DNA of 64,000 nucleotides from Paracoccus sediminis (GCF_900188295.1 NZ_FZNM01000014.1:21082-85081), one strand, 5' to 3'; positions 11,664 through 22,297 are shown, counted from the stretch's first letter. Made by a program: numbers and translations. The notes: generated from the sequence alone by a model not told the origin.

Positions 11664-12748
11664 TGGCCGCCCCGTTGGCCCTGATTGCCGCCGGGGGGAC
11701 CGGCGGGCACATGTTTCCCGCGCAGGCCTTGGCGGAACTGCTGCTGTCCGAGGGCTGGCGCGTCAATCTGTCCACCGACGACCGGGGCGCGCGCTATGCG
11801 GACGGCTTTCCCGACACGGTGGAACGCAGCGTCGTGCGGTCGGCGACCACGGCGCGGGGCGGGCTGGCCGGCAAGCTGACCGCGCCCCTGAAGATCGGCT
11901 TGGGCGTGTTGACCGCGCGGGCGGCATTCCGGCGCCACCGGCCCGCCGTGGTGATCGGGTTCGGCGGCTATCCGACCATCCCGGCCATGTCGGCGGCGCT
12001 GTCGCTGGGCGTGCCGCGCATGATCCATGAACAGAACGGCGTCATGGGCCGCGTGAACCGCGTCTTTGCGTCCCGCGTGGATCGGGTGGCCTGCGGCACC
12101 TGGCCCACGGATCTGCCTGCTGCCGTCAACGGCGTCCATACCGGCAATCCGGTGCGCCAGTCCGTCCTGGACCATGCCGCCGCCCCCTATGCCCCGCCGG
12201 GCGACGGTCCGCTGCACCTGCTGGTGATCGGCGGCAGCCAGGGCGCGCGCATCCTGTCCGATGTGGTTCCCGCCGCCATCGCCGCCTTGCCCGACGAGAT
12301 GCGCGCCCGGCTGCGCGTCAGTCACCAGGCCCGGACCGAGGATGCCGACCGCGTGACCGCGGCCTATGCCGATGCGGGCGTCGCGGCCGAGGTGCGGACC
12401 TTTTTTACCGATGTTCCCGAACGCCTGGCCCAGGCGCAACTGGTCGTCAGCCGGTCCGGCGCCTCGTCCCTGGCCGACATCACGGTGATCGGGCGACCGG
12501 CCATCCTGATTCCCTATGCCGCGGCTGCAGGCGATCACCAGACCGCCAACGCGCAATCCCTGGCCGAGGCCGGGGCCGCGCTGATCCATCCCGAATCGGT
12601 GCTTGACGCGCCTGGCCTGACGCGCGACATCCGCGCGATCCTGAACGACCCCGCGCGTGCCAGCCAGATGGCCGGCGCCGCGCTTTTCCTTGCCCGCCCG
12701 GATGCGGCGCGCCGCCTGTACGACCTTGTCACGGAGATTGCCCGATGA
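11663..12748 (+). CDS. murG: MurG, UDP-GlcNAc:lipid I N-acetylglucosaminyltransferase
   Basis: 361-residue peripheral membrane glycosyltransferase of the GT-B fold that converts lipid I to lipid II. The N-terminal glycine loop [17 protein letters not shown] binds the lipid-linked acceptor. [13 protein letters not shown] and [12 protein letters not shown] mark the acceptor domain. [24 protein letters not shown] and the GDHQTANA segment mark the UDP-GlcNAc domain. The start overlaps the ftsW stop (TGATG) and the stop overlaps the murC start (ATGA). Confidence 0.97.
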   Translation: MAAPLALIAAGGTGGHMFPAQALAELLLSEGWRVNLSTDDRGARYADGFPDTVERSVVRSATTARGGLAGKLTAPLKIGLGVLTARAAFRRHRPAVVIGFGGYPTIPAMSAALSLGVPRMIHEQNGVMGRVNRVFASRVDRVACGTWPTDLPAAVNGVHTGNPVRQSVLDHAAAPYAPPGDGPLHLLVIGGSQGARILSDVVPAAIAALPDEMRARLRVSHQARTEDADRVTAAYADAGVAAEVRTFFTDVPERLAQAQLVVSRSGASSLADITVIGRPAILIPYAAAAGDHQTANAQSLAEAGAALIHPESVLDAPGLTRDIRAILNDPARASQMAGAALFLARPDAARRLYDLVTEIAR

Positions 12749-14172
12749 ATGCCGCCACCAAACTGCCGCACGAGCTGGGGCCGATTCACTTCATCGGCAT
12801 CGGCGGCATCGGCATGTCGGGCATCGCCGAGGTGCTGCTGACCCTGGGCTATGACGTGCAGGGCAGCGACGCAAAGAAATCCAGGATCACCGACCGGCTG
12901 GAAACCCTGGGCGCCCGCGTCTTCGAAGGACAGCGGGCCGACAATATCGGCCAGGCGGGCGTCGTGGTTGTTTCCACCGCGATCAAGAAGGGCAACCCGG
13001 AACTGGAGGAGGCGCGGCGGCGCGGCCTGCCCGTGGTCCGCCGGGCCGAGATGCTGGCCGAACTGATGCGGATGAAATCCAACATCGCCATCGCGGGCAC
13101 CCATGGCAAGACCACCACCACCACCATGGTGGCGACCCTGCTGGACGCGGGCGGGCTGGATCCGACGGTCATCAACGGCGGCGTGATTCATGCCTATGGA
13201 TCGAACGCCCGCGCCGGGGCGGGCGAATGGGTCGTGGTCGAGGCCGACGAGAGCGACGGCAGCTTCAACCGCCTGCCCGCCGACATCGCCATCGTCACCA
13301 ACATCGACCCCGAGCATATGGAGCATTGGGGCAGCTTCGACGCGCTTCGGCAGGGGTTCTACAACTTCGCGTCCGGCATCCCGTTCTACGGCCTTGCCGT
13401 CTGCTGCACCGACCACCCCGAAGTTCAGGCCCTGGTGGGCAAGCTGACCGACCGCCGCGTCGTGACCTTCGGTTTCAACGCTCAGGCCGACGTGCGCGCG
13501 ATGAACCTGCGTTACGAAAACGGCATCGCCCATTTCGACATCGCGTTGCAAGGCGAAGGCCCGACGGAAATGGGCGACCTCGAGATGATCGAGGGGTGCA
13601 GCCTGCCGATGCCGGGCGATCACAACGTGTCGAACGCGCTGGCCGCCGTCGCCGTCGCCCGCCATCTGGGGATCAAGAAGGCCGAGATCCGCGAGGCGCT
13701 GGCCAAATTCGGCGGCGTCGGCCGACGCTTTACCCGCGTGGGCGAAGTGGGCGGCGTCACCATCATCGACGATTACGGCCATCATCCGGTGGAAATCGCC
13801 GCCGTGCTGAAAGCCGCGCGCCAGGCGACCAAGGGCCGCGTGATCGCCGTCCACCAGCCGCACCGCTATTCCCGCCTGTCCAACCTGTTCGACGATTTCT
13901 GCACCTGCTTCAACGAGGCCGATGTGGTCGCCATTGCCGAGGTCTATGCCGCGGGCGAGGATCCGATCCCCGGCGCCACCCGCGACGACCTGGTGGCGGG
14001 CCTGATCGCCCACGGCCACCGCCACGCCCGCGCGATCCTGGACGAAAACGACCTGGAACGGCTGGTCCGCGAACAGGCCCGGCCCGGCGACATGGTGGTC
14101 TGCCTGGGCGCGGGCACGATCTCGACCTGGGCCAACGGCCTGCCCGCGCGGTTGCAAGGGCGGGCTGCATGA
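12745..14172 (+). CDS. murC: MurC, UDP-N-acetylmuramate--L-alanine ligase
   Basis: 475-residue Mur ligase that adds the first amino acid of the peptidoglycan stem peptide. Its N-terminal Rossmann motif [10 protein letters not shown] binds the UDP-sugar. The ATP loop is GTHGKTTTT at 118-126. [10 protein letters not shown] and [11 protein letters not shown] follow, and the C-terminal domain has [10 protein letters not shown] and HQPHRYSR. Length is normal. It overlaps murG by four bases and overlaps the next small membrane gene by four bases (ATGA). Confidence 0.97.
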   Translation: MNAATKLPHELGPIHFIGIGGIGMSGIAEVLLTLGYDVQGSDAKKSRITDRLETLGARVFEGQRADNIGQAGVVVVSTAIKKGNPELEEARRRGLPVVRRAEMLAELMRMKSNIAIAGTHGKTTTTTMVATLLDAGGLDPTVINGGVIHAYGSNARAGAGEWVVVEADESDGSFNRLPADIAIVTNIDPEHMEHWGSFDALRQGFYNFASGIPFYGLAVCCTDHPEVQALVGKLTDRRVVTFGFNAQADVRAMNLRYENGIAHFDIALQGEGPTEMGDLEMIEGCSLPMPGDHNVSNALAAVAVARHLGIKKAEIREALAKFGGVGRRFTRVGEVGGVTIIDDYGHHPVEIAAVLKAARQATKGRVIAVHQPHRYSRLSNLFDDFCTCFNEADVVAIAEVYAAGEDPIPGATRDDLVAGLIAHGHRHARAILDENDLERLVREQARPGDMVVCLGAGTISTWANGLPARLQGRAA

Positions 14173-14414
14173 TGCAGTCGGCGATCCTGGCGCTGGCGAT
14201 CATGGCGGGGTGGCTGCTGATGGCGCGCCTGGCCCGCAGCCTGCGCAGGCGCCAGCGGCAACGCGCCCTGTGGGGCTTGATCGCAACGGGCGTGCCGATC
14301 CTGGGCTGGCTGACCTACACATGCGGTCCCTTGGCCGGGGTCGGTTTCCTGACGCTGGGCGTGCTGGTCCTGGTCCGGCTGCCGCTGCGCAGGCGGGCCG
14401 GGCTGAATTCTTGA
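14169..14414 (+). CDS. Small membrane protein, DUF2484-like
   Basis: 81 residues with a hydrophobic segment at about 3-19, a very basic stretch ([10 protein letters not shown]) at about 23-33, and two more hydrophobic segments at about 35-48 and 52-71, ending in a basic tail. Size, topology and position between murC and murB fit the DUF2484 family described in Rhodobacterales; the assignment is from memory of the family, without a search. ATGATG at 14169 gives two adjacent starts, and the first overlaps the murC stop. It has no known function. Its place suggests a role linked to wall precursor synthesis or the divisome. Confidence 0.7.
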   Translation: MMQSAILALAIMAGWLLMARLARSLRRRQRQRALWGLIATGVPILGWLTYTCGPLAGVGFLTLGVLVLVRLPLRRRAGLNS

Positions 14415-14779
14415 TTCTCTTCCAGGCCGTCATCGGGCTTGTGGTCCTGTGGGGCGTCTGGACGGGCGCCACGCGCCTGGCCGCCCGGTCCCTGCGCCCG
14501 CTGCTGGCGGCATTCGCCGCGCTATTGGGCGGGGCGCTGGCCTGCTGGCTGATCGGCCTGCGAAAGACCGATTATTCCGGGTTGGCCGGAACGCTGCTGG
14601 CCTTTCTGCTGATTCTGACGGCGGGTTCGGTCGCGTTCGGGGCCGCCCTGCGATGGATCCATGACGCAACGCGCCGCCGCATCCCATCGGACCCCGAATG
14701 GCCCTTGACGCGGCCATGGGACATCTGGGGCCTGTGCGGGCTGTCGGCCCTCGCCGTGATCGCCAGCCTGCTGGCCTAG
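14411..14779 (+). CDS. Unrecognised small integral membrane protein in the murC-murB interval
   Basis: Read from a TTG at 14411 that overlaps the preceding stop as TTGA, it gives 122 residues with four likely membrane segments: about 2-17, 24-42, 51-68 and 106-121. A polar loop ([27 protein letters not shown]) lies before the last one. I do not recognise the family. There is no ATG near the start, so the start codon is uncertain, but the frame is long, hydrophobic and tightly packed between two genes of the same operon, which supports a real gene. Confidence 0.6.
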   Translation: MILFQAVIGLVVLWGVWTGATRLAARSLRPLLAAFAALLGGALACWLIGLRKTDYSGLAGTLLAFLLILTAGSVAFGAALRWIHDATRRRIPSDPEWPLTRPWDIWGLCGLSALAVIASLLA

Positions 14780-14825
14780 GTCCGCCCGGTTGACCCTGCC
14801 ACCCTGGCTGGCTACCACGGCCGTC

Positions 14826-15767
14826 ATGATGACCGTCCTTCCCCCCACCCGTGGCGCCCTGACCCCCGACCGACCGCTGGACAGCCTGACCTGGCTGCGC
14901 GTGGGCGGCCCCGCCGACTGGCTGTTCCAGCCCGCGGACGACGATGACCTGGCCGATTTCCTGCGCGATCTGGATCCATCGGTTCCGATTTTTCCGATCG
15001 GGGTCGGCAGCAACCTGATCGTGCGGGATGGCGGTATCCGGGGTGTGGTGATCCGTCTGGGCCGGGGCTTCAACGCCATCGCGATCGAGGGCGACCGCGT
15101 GACCGCGGGGGCCGCCGCCCTGGATGCCCATGTCGCCCGGCGCGCCGCCGATGCGGGGCTGGACCTGACCTTTCTGCGCACGATCCCCGGCAGCATCGGC
15201 GGGGCGGTCTGCATGAACGCGGGCTGCTATGGCAGCTATGTCGCCGACCATCTGGTCGAGGCGCGCGCCGTCACCCGCGACGGCCAGCGGATCGTGCTGA
15301 CCCCCGACGACCTGCGCTTTGCCTATCGCCACGCCGACCTGCCCGCGGGCTGCGTCGTGACCGAGGCGACGTTCCGCGCGGTTCCCGGCGATCCCGATGC
15401 GCTGCACGCCAAGATGGCGGTGCAGCTTGCCCGGCGCGACGAGACGCAGCCCACCCGGGAACGCAGCGCCGGATCGACCTTCCGCAACCCCGCGGGGTTC
15501 AGTTCGACGGGGCAGGAGGACGACGTCCACGACCTCAAGGCCTGGTCGCTGATCGACCAGGCGGGCTTGCGCGGTCACAGCTGGGGCGGGGCGCAGATGT
15601 CCGAAAAGCATCCCAATTTCCTTCTCAACACCGGCGGCGCCACGGCGGCAGAGCTTGAGGCCTTGGGCGAACTGGTCCGGCGCCGCGTGCTGGAGGACAG
15701 CGGCCACGACCTGCAATGGGAGGTGATCCGCGTGGGCGATCCGCTGCCTGTTTCAACCGAAGGCTGA
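14826..15767 (+). CDS. murB: MurB, UDP-N-acetylenolpyruvoylglucosamine reductase
   Basis: 313-residue FAD enzyme that reduces UDP-GlcNAc-enolpyruvate to UDP-MurNAc. FAD-binding motifs are [14 protein letters not shown] and [18 protein letters not shown]. The proton-donor serine is S217 in AGSTFRNP, and the C-terminal catalytic segment is EKHPNFLLN. Starts at 14826 and 14829 are both ATG; an in-frame TTG 36 bases upstream is less likely. It is followed by a 157-base gap with AT-rich sequence before ddl, which may hold a separate promoter. Confidence 0.95.
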   Translation: MMTVLPPTRGALTPDRPLDSLTWLRVGGPADWLFQPADDDDLADFLRDLDPSVPIFPIGVGSNLIVRDGGIRGVVIRLGRGFNAIAIEGDRVTAGAAALDAHVARRAADAGLDLTFLRTIPGSIGGAVCMNAGCYGSYVADHLVEARAVTRDGQRIVLTPDDLRFAYRHADLPAGCVVTEATFRAVPGDPDALHAKMAVQLARRDETQPTRERSAGSTFRNPAGFSSTGQEDDVHDLKAWSLIDQAGLRGHSWGGAQMSEKHPNFLLNTGGATAAELEALGELVRRRVLEDSGHDLQWEVIRVGDPLPVSTEG

Positions 15768-15924
15768 CTAACGATTCACTCAACAATCTTTGGCAGATAG
15801 CCAAAATTACCCTTTTGTGATTTTCGCGCATCAGCTATCCTTGTCTGGCAGGCGCAGGATCGGGGTCAACCCGGCCGCGCGGGACAGGAAAATCCCGGAC
15901 CAACCGGGTGCGAAAGGCAATCAA

Positions 15925-16860
15925 GTGGCGGGCAGGTCGAGCAGGACAGCCCATACCGTAGCCGTTCTGATGGGCGGACCCTCGGCCGAACGCGAGGTGT
16001 CGTTGTCGTCGGGGCGCGAATGCGCGAACGCGCTGCGGGTGGCGGGCTTCGAGGTGATCGAGGTCGAATTGGGGCGCGCACGCGGCAGCGAACTGGTCGC
16101 GCGGCTGGCGGGACTGCGCGCCGATGTCGTCTTCAACGCCCTGCACGGCCGATTCGGCGAGGATGGCTGCGTTCAGGGCATCCTGGAATGGCTGGACCTG
16201 CCCTATACCCATTCCGGCGTGCTGACGTCGGCCCTGGCGATGGACAAGACCCGCGCCAAGGACGCGCTGCGCGCCGCCGGCCTGCCGGTCGTGGACAGCG
16301 TCATCGCCTGCGCGGCCGAGGTGCGGGCGCGCCATGTCCTGCCGCCGCCCTATGTGGTCAAGCCGAATGACGAAGGGTCGTCCGTGGGCGTCTATATCGT
16401 CCATGACGGCGCCAACCAGCCGCCGCAGCTGGCCCCGACCATGCCCGCGCGGGTGATGGTCGAAACCTATGCGCCGGGGCGCGAGCTGACCACCGCCGTG
16501 ATGGGCGACCGCGCCCTGGGCGTGACCGAGATCGTGACCCAGGGCTGGTACGATTATGCCGCGAAATATTCGGTCGGCGGATCGCGCCACATCATTCCGG
16601 CCCAGATTCCGGCGGACATCACGGCGGCCTGCCTGGATTACGCGGTGCGTGCCCATGACGCGCTGGGCTGCCGGGGCCTGTCGCGCACCGATTTCCGCTG
16701 GGACGATGCGCGCGGCCTGGACGGGCTGATCCTGCTCGAGGTGAACACCCAGCCCGGCATGACGCCCACTTCTCTGGCGCCGGAACAGGCGGCCCATGCC
16801 GGGATCGACTTTCCCGCCCTGATGGCCTGGATGGTAAAGGACGCGCTGTGCCGGACGTGA
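15925..16860 (+). CDS. ddl: D-alanine--D-alanine ligase
   Basis: 311-residue ATP-grasp ligase that makes the D-Ala-D-Ala dipeptide of peptidoglycan. Motifs include [35 protein letters not shown], the nucleotide segment [14 protein letters not shown] and the metal-binding C-terminal block [15 protein letters not shown] at 15925, preceded by aaagg, gives a normal N-terminus; the open frame extends further upstream but that sequence is unlike the family. Its 3' end overlaps the GTG start of ftsQ by 13 bases. Confidence 0.95.
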   Translation: MAGRSSRTAHTVAVLMGGPSAEREVSLSSGRECANALRVAGFEVIEVELGRARGSELVARLAGLRADVVFNALHGRFGEDGCVQGILEWLDLPYTHSGVLTSALAMDKTRAKDALRAAGLPVVDSVIACAAEVRARHVLPPPYVVKPNDEGSSVGVYIVHDGANQPPQLAPTMPARVMVETYAPGRELTTAVMGDRALGVTEIVTQGWYDYAAKYSVGGSRHIIPAQIPADITAACLDYAVRAHDALGCRGLSRTDFRWDDARGLDGLILLEVNTQPGMTPTSLAPEQAAHAGIDFPALMAWMVKDALCRT

Positions 16861-17795
16861 TCGACCATCGCCCGGATCGGGCGCAGCAGCCCGAACGCAT
16901 CAAGCGCGACCCGGCGCCGACCCGGCTGCAATACCGGCTGGAACGCATGTGGCTGCGCCCGCTCTGGCGCCGCACCGTCCGGGTGGGGGTGCCGTCGTTT
17001 CTGATCGCGCTGACGGCCGGTTTGTGGCTGGCCGACGACGATCGCCGCGCCCGGCTGACCGGCGGCGTCCAGCAGGTCATCGACAAGGTGCAAAGCCGCG
17101 AGGAATTCCAGATCCACACCATGACGGTCGAGGGCGCATCCCCGGTCGTGGACAAGGCGCTGCGGGCCATGCTGCCGGTGGAACTGCCGGCCTCCAGCTT
17201 TGACATCGATCTGGCCGCGCTGCGGCTGCAAGTGATGCAGCTTGACGCGATCGAATCCATCGACCTGCGCATCAAGCCGGGCGGGATCCTGTCCGCCGTG
17301 GTCAAGGAACGCGAACCCGCCGTCCTGTGGCGCCATTCGCGCGGGATCGAAATTCTGGACAGGACCGGCCGCCGCGTCGCCTCGGTCACGGCCCGCGACG
17401 TGCGCCCCGACCTGCCGCTGATCGCGGGCGAGGGGGCCGATCTGTCCGTCCCCGAGGCGCTGTCGCTGATCGACGCCGCCGGTCCGATCCTGCCGCGCGT
17501 GCGCGGGCTGGTGCGGCGGGGCGAACGCCGCTGGGATCTGGTTCTGGATCACGGGCAAAAGATCATGCTGCCCCCCGAGGGATCCGTGATCGCGCTGCAA
17601 GCCGCCATCGCCCTGGACCGGTCCCAGGACATGCTGGGGCGCGACATCACCACCGTCGATTTGCGCAACCCGTCCCGCCCCGTGCTGCGGCTGGGCGTGG
17701 ATGCGCGCAACACCATCCGAGAAGCGCGCGGCCTGGCTCTGCTGGGACCGGATGGCAAGGTCATCATCCAACAAGAAGAAAAGACGGGGGGCTGA
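16848..17795 (+). CDS. ftsQ: Cell division protein FtsQ
   Basis: 315-residue bitopic divisome protein. It has a cytoplasmic N-terminus rich in Arg, one membrane segment at about 45-62, a POTRA domain beginning [14 protein letters not shown], and a beta domain with [23 protein letters not shown] and LDRTGRRV. It links FtsB/FtsL to the later division proteins. The GTG start at 16848 lies inside the ddl 3' end; a GTG three codons later is an alternative. The ftsA start follows the stop by four bases. Confidence 0.93.
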   Translation: MPDVIDHRPDRAQQPERIKRDPAPTRLQYRLERMWLRPLWRRTVRVGVPSFLIALTAGLWLADDDRRARLTGGVQQVIDKVQSREEFQIHTMTVEGASPVVDKALRAMLPVELPASSFDIDLAALRLQVMQLDAIESIDLRIKPGGILSAVVKEREPAVLWRHSRGIEILDRTGRRVASVTARDVRPDLPLIAGEGADLSVPEALSLIDAAGPILPRVRGLVRRGERRWDLVLDHGQKIMLPPEGSVIALQAAIALDRSQDMLGRDITTVDLRNPSRPVLRLGVDARNTIREARGLALLGPDGKVIIQQEEKTGG

Positions 17796-17799
17796 ACGG

Positions 17800-19158
17800 G
17801 TGGCGGAACTTTATCAGACGCAGCGGGCGATGCGGAACATCCGCCTGGCCGCCCTGCAACGGGGCGTGATCGGCATTCTGGACATCGGCACCGCAAAGAT
17901 CGCCTGTCTGGTGCTGCGCTTTGACGGAACCGGCACGTTCCGCGAAACCGACGGCGTGGGGCCGATGGCGGGGCAGGTGAATTTCCGGGTGATCGGCGCG
18001 GCCTCGACCCGGTCGCGCGGGATGCGCCGCGGCGAGATCGACACGATGGCCGAAACCGAACGCGCGATCCGCACGGTCGTCGCCGCCGCGCAAAAGGTCG
18101 CGGGCGTGAGGGTGGACCATGTCATCGCCTGCCTGTCGGGCGGGCGTCCGGCATCCTATGGGCTGGCGGGCGAGGTCGCCCTTGAAACGGGCCGCGTCCA
18201 GGATCACGACGTGGCCCGCGTCATGGCCGCCTGCGACGCGCCCGATTTCGGCCGGGGCCGAGAGGTGCTGCATGCCCAGCCGGTGAACTTTGCCGTCGAC
18301 AACCGCAGCGGCCTGGGCGATCCGCGCGATCACGTCGGCAACCGGCTGGCCTGCGACATGCATGTGCTGACCGTCGATGGCGACGTGATCGGCAATCTGG
18401 TCCAATGCATCCGCCGCTGCGATCTGGAACTGGCGGGGGTGGCCTCTGCCTCCTACGCTTCGGCCCGTGCGGCACTGGTCGAGGACGAGCAGGAACTGGG
18501 CGCGGCCTGCATCGATATGGGCGGCGGCGGGACGGGTGTTTCTATTTTTGCAAAGAAACACATGATCTTCGGCGACAATGTTAAGATCGGCGGCCAGTTG
18601 ATTACCCAGGACATCGCCCAAGGGCTGCGGGTGCCGCTGCCGGTGGCCGAACGGTTGAAGACCCTGAACGGCGGGGTCGAGGCGACGGGCCGGGACGACC
18701 GCGACATGATCGACCTGACCGGGGCAGGGTCGGGGACGGGGACCGGGGACGCGGCCGGCTGGGAGGGCGACCGCCGGTCGGTCAGCCGCGCCGACCTGAT
18801 CGGCATCATGCGTCCGCGGGTCGAGGAAATCCTGGAAGGCGTGCGCGAGGTTCTTGATGCCGCGGGGTTCGATTCGATGCCCAGCCAGCAGATCGTGCTG
18901 ACCGGCGGGGGCAGCCAGATTCCCGGCCTGGACGGCCTGGCCGCGCGCATCCTCGGACCCAGCATCCGCTGCGGTCGGCCGCTGCGGATCGACGGTCTGG
19001 CCCATCAGTTCACCGATCCCGGCTTTTCCAGCGCGGTGGGCCTGGCGTTGTTCGCGGCGCACCCGCAGGACGAATGGTGGGATTTCGAAATGCCCGCGGA
19101 CAGCTATCCGACGCGCAGCCTGCGCCGCGCCTATCGCTGGTTCAAGAACAACTGGTAA
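17800..19158 (+). CDS. ftsA: Cell division protein FtsA
   Basis: 452-residue actin-like ATPase that tethers FtsZ filaments to the membrane. Phosphate-binding motifs are GILDIGTAKIACLVLRF and CIDMGGGGTGVSIF, and adenosine binding is by VLTGGGSQIPGL. A Gly/Thr-rich insertion (GAGSGTGTGDAAG) precedes the C-terminal subdomain. The last residues TRSLRRAYRWFKNNW form the amphipathic membrane-targeting helix. GTG at 17800 gives the N-terminus VAELYQTQRAMRN. About 220 bases separate it from ftsZ, so ftsZ may have its own promoter. Confidence 0.95.
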   Translation: MAELYQTQRAMRNIRLAALQRGVIGILDIGTAKIACLVLRFDGTGTFRETDGVGPMAGQVNFRVIGAASTRSRGMRRGEIDTMAETERAIRTVVAAAQKVAGVRVDHVIACLSGGRPASYGLAGEVALETGRVQDHDVARVMAACDAPDFGRGREVLHAQPVNFAVDNRSGLGDPRDHVGNRLACDMHVLTVDGDVIGNLVQCIRRCDLELAGVASASYASARAALVEDEQELGAACIDMGGGGTGVSIFAKKHMIFGDNVKIGGQLITQDIAQGLRVPLPVAERLKTLNGGVEATGRDDRDMIDLTGAGSGTGTGDAAGWEGDRRSVSRADLIGIMRPRVEEILEGVREVLDAAGFDSMPSQQIVLTGGGSQIPGLDGLAARILGPSIRCGRPLRIDGLAHQFTDPGFSSAVGLALFAAHPQDEWWDFEMPADSYPTRSLRRAYRWFKNNW

Positions 19159-19308
19159 GCCATTGACTATCCACAAGCTGAAAGGGACGGGCCACCACCA
19201 CATGCAGCGGGCATTGGCAAGATACCGCCGAAAACACATTCAGATACCGCCAGATTTTGCGGATATTTCGTGTTTTTCGGGTGACGCAAAGCGGCCTGAC
19301 CGCTAGGA

Positions 19309-19323
19309 TTAACGACGATTTAC
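19309..19323 (+). promoter_or_regulatory. CtrA-like half-site pair upstream of ftsZ
   Basis: TTAA at 19309-19312 and TTAC at 19320-19323 are separated by seven bases, close to the CtrA consensus TTAA-N7-TTAA(C). The site is 60 bases before the ftsZ ATG. CtrA control of ftsZ is known in Caulobacter; its use here is inferred from the site alone. A CcrM-type GANTC site (gattc) lies just downstream. Confidence 0.4.
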
Positions 19324-19382
19324 GAGGGATTCGACGGGCGGCAGGTCATGACCCGGTCGACATAGCAAAAACAGGCGGAATC

Positions 19383-21002
19383 ATGAACCTCAATCTGATG
19401 ATGAACGACGAAGACGAACTCAAGCCCCGGATCACCGTGTTCGGCGTGGGCGGGGCGGGCGGCAACGCGGTCAACAACATGATCGAGAAAAAGCTCGACG
19501 GGGTCGATTTCGTGGTGGCCAACACCGACGCGCAGGCCCTGGCCGGGTCGCGTTCGACCAGCCGCATCCAGATGGGTCCGAAAGTGACCGAGGGTCTGGG
19601 CGCCGGCGCCAAGCCCGCCATCGGCGCCAAGGCGGCCGAGGAGACCATCGAGGACATCGTCGATCATCTGATGGGCGCGCACATGTGCTTTATCACCGCC
19701 GGGATGGGCGGCGGCACCGGCACCGGCGCCGCCCCGATTATCGCCCAGGCCGCGCGCGAGATGGGGATCCTGACCGTTGGCGTCGTCACCAAGCCCTTCC
19801 AGTTCGAGGGAACCAAGCGGATGCGCCAGGCCGAGGAGGGCGTCGAGGCCTTGCAAAAGGTCGTGGACACGCTGATTATCATCCCGAACCAGAACCTGTT
19901 CCGCCTGGCCAATGAAAAGACCACCTTCACCGACGCCTTCGCCATGGCCGACGACGTGCTGTACCAAGGCGTCAAGGGCGTGACTGACCTGATGGTCCGC
20001 CCCGGCCTCATCAATCTGGACTTCGCCGACGTCCGCGCCGTCATGGACGAGATGGGCAAGGCGATGATGGGCACCGGCGAGGCTTCGGGCGACAACCGCG
20101 CCCAGGAAGCCGCCGAACGCGCCATCGCCAATCCGCTTCTGGACGAAATCAGCCTGAACGGCGCGCGCGGTGTGCTCATCAACATCACCGGCGGCTATGA
20201 CATGACGCTGTTCGAACTGGACGAGGCCGCGAACGTCATCCGCGACAAGGTGGACAGCGACGCCAACATCATCGTGGGTTCGACGCTGGATCCCAACATG
20301 GACGGATCGATCCGCGTGTCGGTCGTGGCGACCGGCATCGACGCCAGCGCCGCCCTGGCGGACGTCCCGGCCCCCCGCCGGTCCATGGCCGAGCCGCTGA
20401 CCCAAAACCCGTCCGTGTCGCAAAAGGTCGAAACCGCGCCTCGGCAGGACGACCTGCCGCCGCGCCGCGTCGCTGCGCCGATGGCGACCGATGCCCGCCC
20501 CGCCGCGCCTGCCCCCGCCGCGCCTGCCCCCGCCGCGCCTGCCCATGCGGCACGCATTGAGGACGAGATGCCTGCCCCCGCCTATCAGCGGCGCGAACCC
20601 GCGCAGCCGATGATGCTGAATGTCAAGGAAGATGCGGGCTTCATCGCCCCCCGTCCGACCCAGGCAGGCGCGCCGCGCGGCCAGGCTTCGCCCGAAACCC
20701 TGGAACGCCTGCGCCGCGCGGTCGAGCACAAGGGCGAACGCCAGCAGTCTGCGTCGCAGCCGGCGGAACCCGTTCGCAACCAAAGCCGCATGGCCGGACT
20801 TGGCCGGATGCTGGAACGCATGGCGGGCCATTCCGACACGGCCGCGCCCAAGCCGCCCGCGTCCTCGATCTCGGAACGGGTGAACGAGCGCGTGGCCGTC
20901 CGCGCCCGTCAGCAGGAAACCGATTTCGATGATCTGGCCAGCCCGGATGCCGCCCAGGACAACACCGAAATCCCGGCCTTCCTGCGCCGTCAGGCGAACT
21001 GA
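19383..21002 (+). CDS. ftsZ: Cell division protein FtsZ
   Basis: 539-residue tubulin-like GTPase that builds the division ring. The nucleotide motif GGGTGTG is at 109-115 and the T7 synergy loop [13 protein letters not shown] begins at 211. The globular domain ends near residue 325. A long Pro/Ala/Arg-rich disordered linker of about 190 residues follows, including a tandem-repeat stretch. The C-terminal peptide [11 protein letters not shown], which binds FtsA and other anchors, closes the protein. ATG at 19383 follows the candidate CtrA site. A terminator lies 24 bases after the stop. Confidence 0.97.
   Translation: MNLNLMMNDEDELKPRITVFGVGGAGGNAVNNMIEKKLDGVDFVVANTDAQALAGSRSTSRIQMGPKVTEGLGAGAKPAIGAKAAEETIEDIVDHLMGAHMCFITAGMGGGTGTGAAPIIAQAAREMGILTVGVVTKPFQFEGTKRMRQAEEGVEALQKVVDTLIIIPNQNLFRLANEKTTFTDAFAMADDVLYQGVKGVTDLMVRPGLINLDFADVRAVMDEMGKAMMGTGEASGDNRAQEAAERAIANPLLDEISLNGARGVLINITGGYDMTLFELDEAANVIRDKVDSDANIIVGSTLDPNMDGSIRVSVVATGIDASAALADVPAPRRSMAEPLTQNPSVSQKVETAPRQDDLPPRRVAAPMATDARPAAPAPAAPAPAAPAHAARIEDEMPAPAYQRREPAQPMMLNVKEDAGFIAPRPTQAGAPRGQASPETLERLRRAVEHKGERQQSASQPAEPVRNQSRMAGLGRMLERMAGHSDTAAPKPPASSISERVNERVAVRARQQETDFDDLASPDAAQDNTEIPAFLRRQAN
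20502..20546 (+). repeat. Three 15-base tandem repeats in the FtsZ linker
   Basis: The unit gccgcgcctgccccc occurs three times in a row, the last copy ending in cat instead of ccc. It encodes repeated A-A-P-A-P in the disordered linker of FtsZ. Such repeats are prone to length changes that stay in frame. Confidence 0.85.
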
Positions 21003-21026
21003 GCCGATCACATCTGACAGACCGGG

Positions 21027-21054
21027 AAAAGGCCGCCTTGGGGCGGCCTTTTTT
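21027..21054 (+). terminator. Rho-independent terminator after ftsZ
   Basis: Stem ggccgcc (21031-21037) with ggcggcc (21042-21048), extended by A/T pairs to aaaaggccgcc, loop ttgg and a run of six T. It ends the division cluster transcript before lpxC. Confidence 0.92.
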
Positions 21055-21213
21055 CCATGCTGCAACAGCCCGATGCGCCGTCGCGGGATCGGGGCGGCCA
21101 TGATTGTTTCATACCGTTACAAATCGTTAATTGAAGGCCTGGCGCCGTGAGCCTAGGTCGGTCCTAACATCGACAGACGCCCGTGCGAGGCGTCGAGGCA
21201 AGACAGGTGGCCC

Positions 21214-22143
21214 ATGCAGGCGACAGTGAAAAAGACGGTGACGTTCGCGGGCGTCGGGCTGCATTCCGGCGCCCCCGCCCGGCTGGAGATTCATTCCGCC
21301 CCCGCAGGCCATGGCATCGTGTTTCGCCGCGCCGACCTGAAGCCCGCCGTTGACATTCCGGCCCGGTGGGATCGCGTCACGCTGTCGAAACTGTGCACCC
21401 TGATGGACGACGGCAACGGCGTCACGCTGTCCACCGTGGAACATGTGATGGCCGCGCTTGCCGGCACGGGTATCCACAACGCATTGGTGACGGTCGATGG
21501 TCCCGAGGTTCCGATCCTGGACGGTTCGGCCGCCCCGTTCGTGCGCGCCATCCTGCGCGCGGGCATTGCGTTGCAGGCCGCGCCCCTGCGCGCCATCCGC
21601 GTGCTGCGCCCGGTCGAGGTCCGCGACGGCGCGGCGTTCGCCCGCCTGTCGCCCGCCGACCATCTGGAAATCGATTTCCAGATCGACTTTTCCGACGCCG
21701 CCATCGGGCATCAGGAAAAGCGTCTGGACATGGCCAACGGCGCGTTCCTGCGCGAGCTGGCCGACAGCCGGACCTTTTGCCGCCAGGCCGATGTGGACGC
21801 GATGCGCCGGAACGGTCTGGCCTTGGGCGGCACCTATCTGAACGCGGTCGTGGTGGACGGCGCGCGCGTCCTGTCGCCCGGCGGCCTGCGCCACCGGGAC
21901 GAGGCCGTGCGCCACAAGATGCTGGACGCGATGGGTGATCTGGCCCTGGCCGGGGCGCCCCTGCTGGCGCGCTATACCGGGCACCGCGCGGGCCATGCGA
22001 TGACCAACAGGCTGTTGCGCGCGCTTTTCGCCGATCCGGCGGCATGGACTTGGGAAACCTGTTCGTCCGCCTTGGAAGACCGCCTGCCCGGCGCAGGGGT
22101 CGCGTCTTACGATCTGGCTGCAACCGATTGGGTGGCCGCGTAA
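21214..22143 (+). CDS. lpxC: LpxC, UDP-3-O-acyl-N-acetylglucosamine deacetylase
   Basis: 309-residue zinc enzyme that catalyses the committed step of lipid A synthesis. The zinc ligands are H77 (in STVEHVMAAL), H234 and D238 (in HKMLD), and the general acid/base histidine is H261 (in GHRAGHAMTN). GTGIHNALV and VPILDGSA are also typical. Normal length. It is separated from ftsZ by a terminator and a 210-base gap with AT-rich sequence, so it is probably transcribed on its own. Confidence 0.96.
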   Translation: MQATVKKTVTFAGVGLHSGAPARLEIHSAPAGHGIVFRRADLKPAVDIPARWDRVTLSKLCTLMDDGNGVTLSTVEHVMAALAGTGIHNALVTVDGPEVPILDGSAAPFVRAILRAGIALQAAPLRAIRVLRPVEVRDGAAFARLSPADHLEIDFQIDFSDAAIGHQEKRLDMANGAFLRELADSRTFCRQADVDAMRRNGLALGGTYLNAVVVDGARVLSPGGLRHRDEAVRHKMLDAMGDLALAGAPLLARYTGHRAGHAMTNRLLRALFADPAAWTWETCSSALEDRLPGAGVASYDLAATDWVAA

Positions 22144-22235
22144 ATTCACGCCCCTGTCCATGTGCGGCCGATGGCGGTGACGCGCGCGGAAATCAACGGA
22201 TTGCCATTTTGCGCCCCCTGATGTTCTGTGCTAGA

Positions 22236-22261
22236 CGGTCCGGGCAGCACAGCCCGGACCG
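22236..22261 (+). repeat. Perfect 10-base hairpin in the bamD leader
   Basis: cggtccgggc pairs perfectly with gcccggaccg around the loop agcaca. It lies 36 bases before the bamD start and 92 bases after the lpxC stop. There is no T run, so it is not a standard terminator on the + strand. It may be an mRNA leader stem that stabilises bamD mRNA or a factor-dependent stop. Confidence 0.6.
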
Positions 22262-22297
22262 GTTGGCTGCACGGACGAATTCGTAGGCAGGGTGAAG

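Noticed and set aside
15790..15924. N-terminal extension of ddl to 15790
   Set aside because: The added residues do not resemble Ddl proteins and cover an AT-rich probable promoter; GTG at 15925 fits better.
21110..21135. CtrA site in the ftsZ-lpxC gap (ttac and ttaa near 21116-21129)
   Set aside because: The half-sites are six bases apart instead of seven, so it is a weak match.
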